A stretch of 64,000 nucleotides of DNA, from the NCBI RefSeq assembly GCF_002860205.1, contig NZ_PGVB01000027.1, forward strand, positions 20,215-84,214, in the 5' to 3' direction. Below are positions 60,531-64,000 of this stretch, piece by piece. Position 1 is the stretch's first letter; each line of letters starts with the position of its first letter. A program made the translations under genes and the position numbers. The notes below the pieces were generated by a model. It was not told the DNA's origin and made no database searches. It worked only from the letters and a program-made list of their open reading frames with translations. The DNA is from Bacillus sp. T33-2 (lineage in GTDB: Bacteria; Bacillota; Bacilli; Bacillales; Cytobacillaceae).

Positions 60531-60715
60531 AATTTTGCGAAAAACTGGCTTATTCTCGCGAACGCATCATAGAATTTTGCGAAAAACTGGCTTATTCTCG
60601 CGAACACATCATAGAATTTTGCGAAAACTGGCTTATTCTCGCGAACACATCATAGAATTTTGCGAAAACACCTGTGATTCAAGCGAAAATAAAACATTAT
60701 TTCACGAAACTATAG
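60531..60715 (+). repeat. 42-bp tandem repeats, about four units
   Basis: Units start at 60531, 60573, 60615 and 60656, each reading AATTTTGCGAAAAACTGGCT then TATTCTCGCGAACACATCAT with few changes. The last unit is degenerate and runs into ATTCAAGCGAAAATAAAAC and TTTCACGAAAC. It shares the GCGAAAA core with the repeats at 34.9 kb. Confidence 0.88.
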
Positions 60716-60879
60716 TCGCGGTGGCGCTGCGTAAATATTCTCGCGAGACAGGATTCGCGGTCATATTTGGTCTAGCAGCTGTACTTAATCTTTTACAAAC
60801 AGCACGTAAATCATGATAAGCGTTATTGCATATCTGATATAATCACAATGGGAACCCTATTACATGGAGCGTGAAAAAA

Positions 60880-61788
60880 ATGGCAAAAGCATTCGAGAAA
60901 AGAAACATCAAACGCATGGATGAAGCAGTGACTTTTATAGGTTTTGGAGCCCTGTCCATCGGCCGGGACTGGGGAATGAAGGTGGCCGATACTGCCAGGC
61001 CTGATGAGCAGGAAGCGGGAAGGGTGCTTAATTCGGTTTTGGACATGGGTATCAACCTGGTTGATACTGCAAGTGCCTACCACCGCAGCGAGGAACGCAT
61101 CGGTAAATTTATTTCCGGGCGGCGCAATGAATATATCCTAGCTTCAAAATGCGGTGAACACAATGATGAACCCGCTACCTACTATGATTTTTCCTATGGC
61201 GCGATAAAAGATTCCATTGACCGGAGCCTCAAGCTGCTTAATACGGATGTAATTGACCTTATGCAAATCCATTTCGGCCTCGATCCGGAAAAGGTCATAA
61301 GTGACGGAGAAACGGTAAGGGCCATGAAAGATGCCCAGCGTGAAGGGAAGATCCGCTATCTCGGCGCCTCCATTGACGGTGAGCTTGCAAAAGAATGCAT
61401 TATTTCGGGTGATTTTGATGTCATGCAAATGGAGTATCATTTGCTTAACCAGAAGAACGAGGAAAATATCAATCTATGCAAGGAAAAAGGAATTGGGGTC
61501 CTGATCAGGACCGGCCTTGGAAGGGGATTGCTGACATTAAGGGCGTTACTAATGCCAGAGGATCAGCTTAAGCAAAACAGCAAGCTAAACGAGATGCTCA
61601 AACTTGTCGACGGAGACGCAGACTTGTTAACTTCTCTTGCCTTGAACTTTTTATATAAAAACGAAGGAATCAGTTCAGTTTTAATTGGAACGAAAAATAT
61701 CGAAAACCTAAAGAAAAACATTGCCCTGCTCGAAAGCGAAGTTGATCCACAGTTGTTAAAAAAGGTCATAGAGGCTGGAAAAAAATAA
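60880..61788 (+). CDS. Aldo/keto reductase
   Basis: 302 residues of a TIM-barrel NADPH oxidoreductase. The catalytic tetrad is visible: Asp and Tyr in NLVDTASAYHRSEE, Lys in ILASKCGE and His in LMQIHFGLD. GVLIRTGLGRG and VLIGTKNIENL bind the cofactor. An in-frame GTG at 60871 is too close to GGAG; ATG 60880 is preferred. A terminator follows. The substrate is unknown. Confidence 0.9.
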   Translation: MAKAFEKRNIKRMDEAVTFIGFGALSIGRDWGMKVADTARPDEQEAGRVLNSVLDMGINLVDTASAYHRSEERIGKFISGRRNEYILASKCGEHNDEPATYYDFSYGAIKDSIDRSLKLLNTDVIDLMQIHFGLDPEKVISDGETVRAMKDAQREGKIRYLGASIDGELAKECIISGDFDVMQMEYHLLNQKNEENINLCKEKGIGVLIRTGLGRGLLTLRALLMPEDQLKQNSKLNEMLKLVDGDADLLTSLALNFLYKNEGISSVLIGTKNIENLKKNIALLESEVDPQLLKKVIEAGKK

Positions 61789-61808
61789 TTGACTGTTAAA
61801 AATGGATA

Positions 61809-61845
61809 GCTGTCTGATTCATTGCGAATTAGACAGCTTTTTTGT
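61809..61845 (+). terminator. Rho-independent terminator
   Basis: AGCTGTCTGATTC pairs with GAATTAGACAGCT (one mismatch), then TTTTTT. Confidence 0.9.
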
Positions 61846-61964
61846 TTGTGTCCCAGGATAAATTTAATGAAATATTGTTCGGGTATGGACAGTTAAAGTA
61901 CAACCCCTTTTTGGAACAGCATAAAATATTGAGAACTCATTTCACATTCAAGGAGGGGAAACGA

Positions 61965-62231
61965 TTGATCAACTGGAAGGTCAGACTTAAAAATGGTGTC
62001 TGGGTTATCGCTTTTCTGTCCCAGCTGCTTATTGCAGCACAAGTGGTAGTGGCTGGCTTAAATTCACTGGGTATAATCGATTTTCAATTAACTGATCAGG
62101 TGAAAGAATCGATCCTTACATTAGCAAATGCCGTGTTTGTCCTGCTATCAATGCTGGGTATAATCCAGGATCCAACAACAAAAGGGTACCAGGACAGCCA
62201 ACGCGCTATGAAATATGAAAGGCCACATTAA
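61965..62231 (+). CDS. Phage phi-LC3-type holin, orphan
   Basis: 88 residues from TTG 61965 with AAGGAGG eight bases upstream; the frame runs back to 61842 without a ribosome site. The start LINWKVRLKNGVWVIAFLSQ, two membrane segments and the end DPTTKGYQDSQRAMKYERP match the phi-LC3 holin family, which makes pores that release endolysin. No endolysin or other phage gene is near, so this is a relic or a domesticated holin. Confidence 0.85.
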   Translation: MINWKVRLKNGVWVIAFLSQLLIAAQVVVAGLNSLGIIDFQLTDQVKESILTLANAVFVLLSMLGIIQDPTTKGYQDSQRAMKYERPH

Positions 62232-62310
62232 ATGCAAGGGTTTTAGATTCATAATTTTTGTGGTAAACTACGAATAGGATAAATTATCCAATTAAAAAGG
62301 AGACCTCAAA

Positions 62311-62499
62311 ATGTGGATCTGGATTGCCGTCTTCATTGCTCCGATTTTATTGCTGGTGTTTATCGAAGAAACAGCCGAATTTTTATGGAAACGATATATG
62401 TTGGGCAACAACCCGGCTAGAGACAGTGACACAAGTAAGAGAATCACCACAAAGTTCGCCGACCTTATAAAAAAAGACCCCAAGAGCCCTTCTCATTGA
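62311..62499 (+). CDS. Small membrane protein, 62 aa
   Basis: 62 residues with one N-terminal membrane segment (MWIWIAVFIAPILLLVFI) and a short charged tail. AAGGAG precedes ATG 62311. No family recognised. It might be cotranscribed with the orphan holin 79 bases upstream. CCCTTCTC / GAGGAGGG near 62487-62509 is a probable terminator. Confidence 0.7.
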   Translation: MWIWIAVFIAPILLLVFIEETAEFLWKRYMLGNNPARDSDTSKRITTKFADLIKKDPKSPSH

Positions 62500-62647
62500 A
62501 CGAGGAGGGTTTGTTGTTTAGAGGGAAAGTTAGAAAGAAAATTCCCATCGCTCTATTCCATTGCTATTCTTGAAAAATATAAACAGATGTCTTAAGATGA
62601 AATAGAAATCAATTCAGAAAATTCTTATAAAAATCAGGAGGGTTATG

Positions 62648-63649
62648 ATGGGTAAAAATATTCCAGAATCATGGTGGAATCAGCTGGCATTGCCTGCCAT
62701 CGCTGCGCCGATGTTTCTTGTATCAGGTCCGGATCTTGTAAAAGTCTGCTGCATGAACGGGGTAATCGGTTCGTTCCCGGCACCTAATGCAAGGCCGATT
62801 GAAATTTTGGACAAATGGATGGGGCAACTGAACGATGAATTAAATGCCGCAAGAGAACAGGAACCTGGCCGTAAAATTGCGCCATGGGCAATGAATATGG
62901 TGGTACATAGTTCTTACAGCCGCTTGCAGGACGAACTGGAACTGATCAAGAAGCATAAGCCCCAGCTGGTGATTACTTCACTTGGAAGCCCTAGGCATGT
63001 GGTGGACATTGTTCATGAGTATGGCGGTCTTGTATTTTCCGATGTAAGTGACATGAAATTTGCCAAAAAAGCAGCAGAAGCCGGAACAGACGGGCTCATT
63101 CTTGTTGCAAGCGGGGCCGGGGGGCATGCTGGCAATATAAACGGGTTTGCATTTGTCGATATGGTCCGTACTTTCTGGGATGGCATCATTATACTGGCAG
63201 GCTCCATTTCTACAGGAAAGGGCATATTGGCGGCACAGGCATCGGGAGCAGACCTTGCCTACATGGGGACAAGATTTATCGTTGCCACAGAGAGCATGGC
63301 CCAGGATGAGTACCGGCATATGCTTGTCGAATCCACCCAGGAGGATATTGTTTTGACAGATGCTTTCTCAGGCGTCAAGGCGAACATGCTGATACCAAGC
63401 ATTGTCAAGGCAGGTCTGGATCCGAAACAGCTCGTAAAGAAAGACAAAGTGGATTTTGATGATATGCAAAAATCCACCAACGCGAAAGCCTGGCGTGATA
63501 TATGGTCTGCAGGCCACGGAGTTGGGGCCGTTCAACGAATTGAATCCGCAGAGGAAATTATTAAACAGCTAGAGTCGGAGTACCGGGAAGCAGTTGACAG
63601 AGTGAATCAGCAGGCGCAAAGGGTTAACGGGTTAAAGGTAGGGAACTGA
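62648..63649 (+). CDS. Nitronate monooxygenase family protein
   Basis: 333 residues; AGGAGG ends six bases before ATG 62648 and three before ATG 62645. The flavin TIM-barrel motifs are PAIAAPMFLVSGPD, LILVASGAGGHAG and ILAGSISTGKGILAAQ. It differs clearly from the gene at 52.8 kb and belongs to the other NMO subgroup with the WWNQLALPAIAAPM start. A clean terminator follows. Confidence 0.88.
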   Translation: MGKNIPESWWNQLALPAIAAPMFLVSGPDLVKVCCMNGVIGSFPAPNARPIEILDKWMGQLNDELNAAREQEPGRKIAPWAMNMVVHSSYSRLQDELELIKKHKPQLVITSLGSPRHVVDIVHEYGGLVFSDVSDMKFAKKAAEAGTDGLILVASGAGGHAGNINGFAFVDMVRTFWDGIIILAGSISTGKGILAAQASGADLAYMGTRFIVATESMAQDEYRHMLVESTQEDIVLTDAFSGVKANMLIPSIVKAGLDPKQLVKKDKVDFDDMQKSTNAKAWRDIWSAGHGVGAVQRIESAEEIIKQLESEYREAVDRVNQQAQRVNGLKVGN

Positions 63650-63692
63650 CAAGCCTTTTTATAAGATAAAGTAAGCGTTATCAAGTGAGTGG

Positions 63693-63726
63693 ACCTGCCA
63701 AACTTATGGCAGGTTTATTTTTTCAG
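63693..63726 (+). terminator. Rho-independent terminator
   Basis: ACCTGCCA / TGGCAGGT stem with a 6-base loop, then TTATTTTTTC. Confidence 0.9.
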
Positions 63727-63826
63727 TCGTTTTTAAATTTAACCAAAATAAAATGCACAAAAAGATTAATAAAATCACTCTTCACTATTAACAGTGGTTT
63801 TAGCTTAAAAAACAAACATTACCTTA

Positions 63827-64000
63827 GGTCTATGATAGACAAAACTGCCAGGTCGAAGGCGAACACTGTCCATCATACGGTCTATGATGGACAAAACTGC
63901 AGGCAGGAGGCGAAAACTGTCCATACGGTCTATGATAGACAAAACTGCCAGGCCGAAGGCGAAAACTGTCCATCATACGGTCTATGATGGACAAAACTGC
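63827..64000 (+). repeat. Second 52-bp palindromic repeat array, cut by the window end
   Basis: Units start at 63827, 63879, 63927 and 63979, each from GGTCTATGATGGACA (or AGACA) to TGTCCATCATAC. Arms ATGATGGACA and TGTCCATCAT are the same as in the array at 9.6 kb, but the interior (AAACTGCCAGGTCGAAGGCG) differs wholly. The last unit continues past the window. Confidence 0.9.

Noticed and set aside
60535..60816. Open frame through the 42-bp repeats (repeating MRKTGLFSRTHHRI)
   Set aside because: Translation of a repeat whose length is divisible by three; no ribosome site.
61842..62231. Prophage region around the holin
   Set aside because: No integrase, terminase, capsid, tail or endolysin gene within the window; neighbours are ordinary chromosomal genes.

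Overview
The window looks like chromosome from a spore-forming member of the Bacillaceae. I base that on Bacillus-type Shine-Dalgarno sequences with frequent TTG and GTG starts, two CotF-like spore coat genes, a YflT-type general stress gene behind a sigma-B promoter, an RsbT-like kinase with an RsbR-like STAS protein, the YkoS/YkoT/GtrA glycosylation genes, PpaC and a KimA remnant. The genus is not fixed by the sequence. I saw no rRNA, tRNA, CRISPR array, intact insertion sequence or prophage.

Layout. 0-10 kb: radical SAM enzyme, kinase-like and acetyltransferase genes, a LysM/NlpC-P60 wall hydrolase, an orphan RsbT-like kinase and an MFS exporter, ending in a 52-bp palindromic repeat array that abuts a dead BstA-like gene. 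10-24 kb: CBS protein, tag, acetyltransferases, a secreted subtilase followed by an HTH-TPR regulator and a tiny exported peptide, sacA, a nuclease-helicase fusion, a UDG-family protein and ppaC. 24-35 kb: a frameshifted membrane gene, a ComB-like phosphatase, a 51-bp repeat array, a PadR gene behind five copies of one palindrome, a GntR-ABC-ECF sigma cluster and a V4R-like/STAS protein. 35-43 kb: an FtsH paralog, stress genes and gtaB divergent from ykoS-ykoT-gtrA. 43-54 kb: membrane proteins, a LysE exporter, coat genes, an azoreductase, a class A PBP, a KimA remnant and nitronate monooxygenase. 54-64 kb: a NUDIX gene broken by an exact 26-bp duplication, corA, an MFS protein, two orphan oligopeptide-type permeases, a decayed SDR, an aldo/keto reductase, an orphan holin, a second nitronate monooxygenase and a second 52-bp palindromic array.

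How the genes work together. The strongest candidate system is 13.6-16.5 kb. A secreted protease is followed by an HTH-TPR regulator of RRNPP type, and 14 bases later by a 47-residue peptide with a signal sequence and a proline-rich tail. This resembles NprR-NprX or PlcR-PapR quorum sensing with a different pheromone. GtaB plus YkoS/YkoT/GtrA form a plausible three-component glycosylation pathway. The PadR and GntR blocks are adjacent membrane-related regulons, the second carrying an ECF sigma factor without an evident anti-sigma gene. Several genes carry one-base changes in homopolymers, so real decay and assembly error must be told apart.
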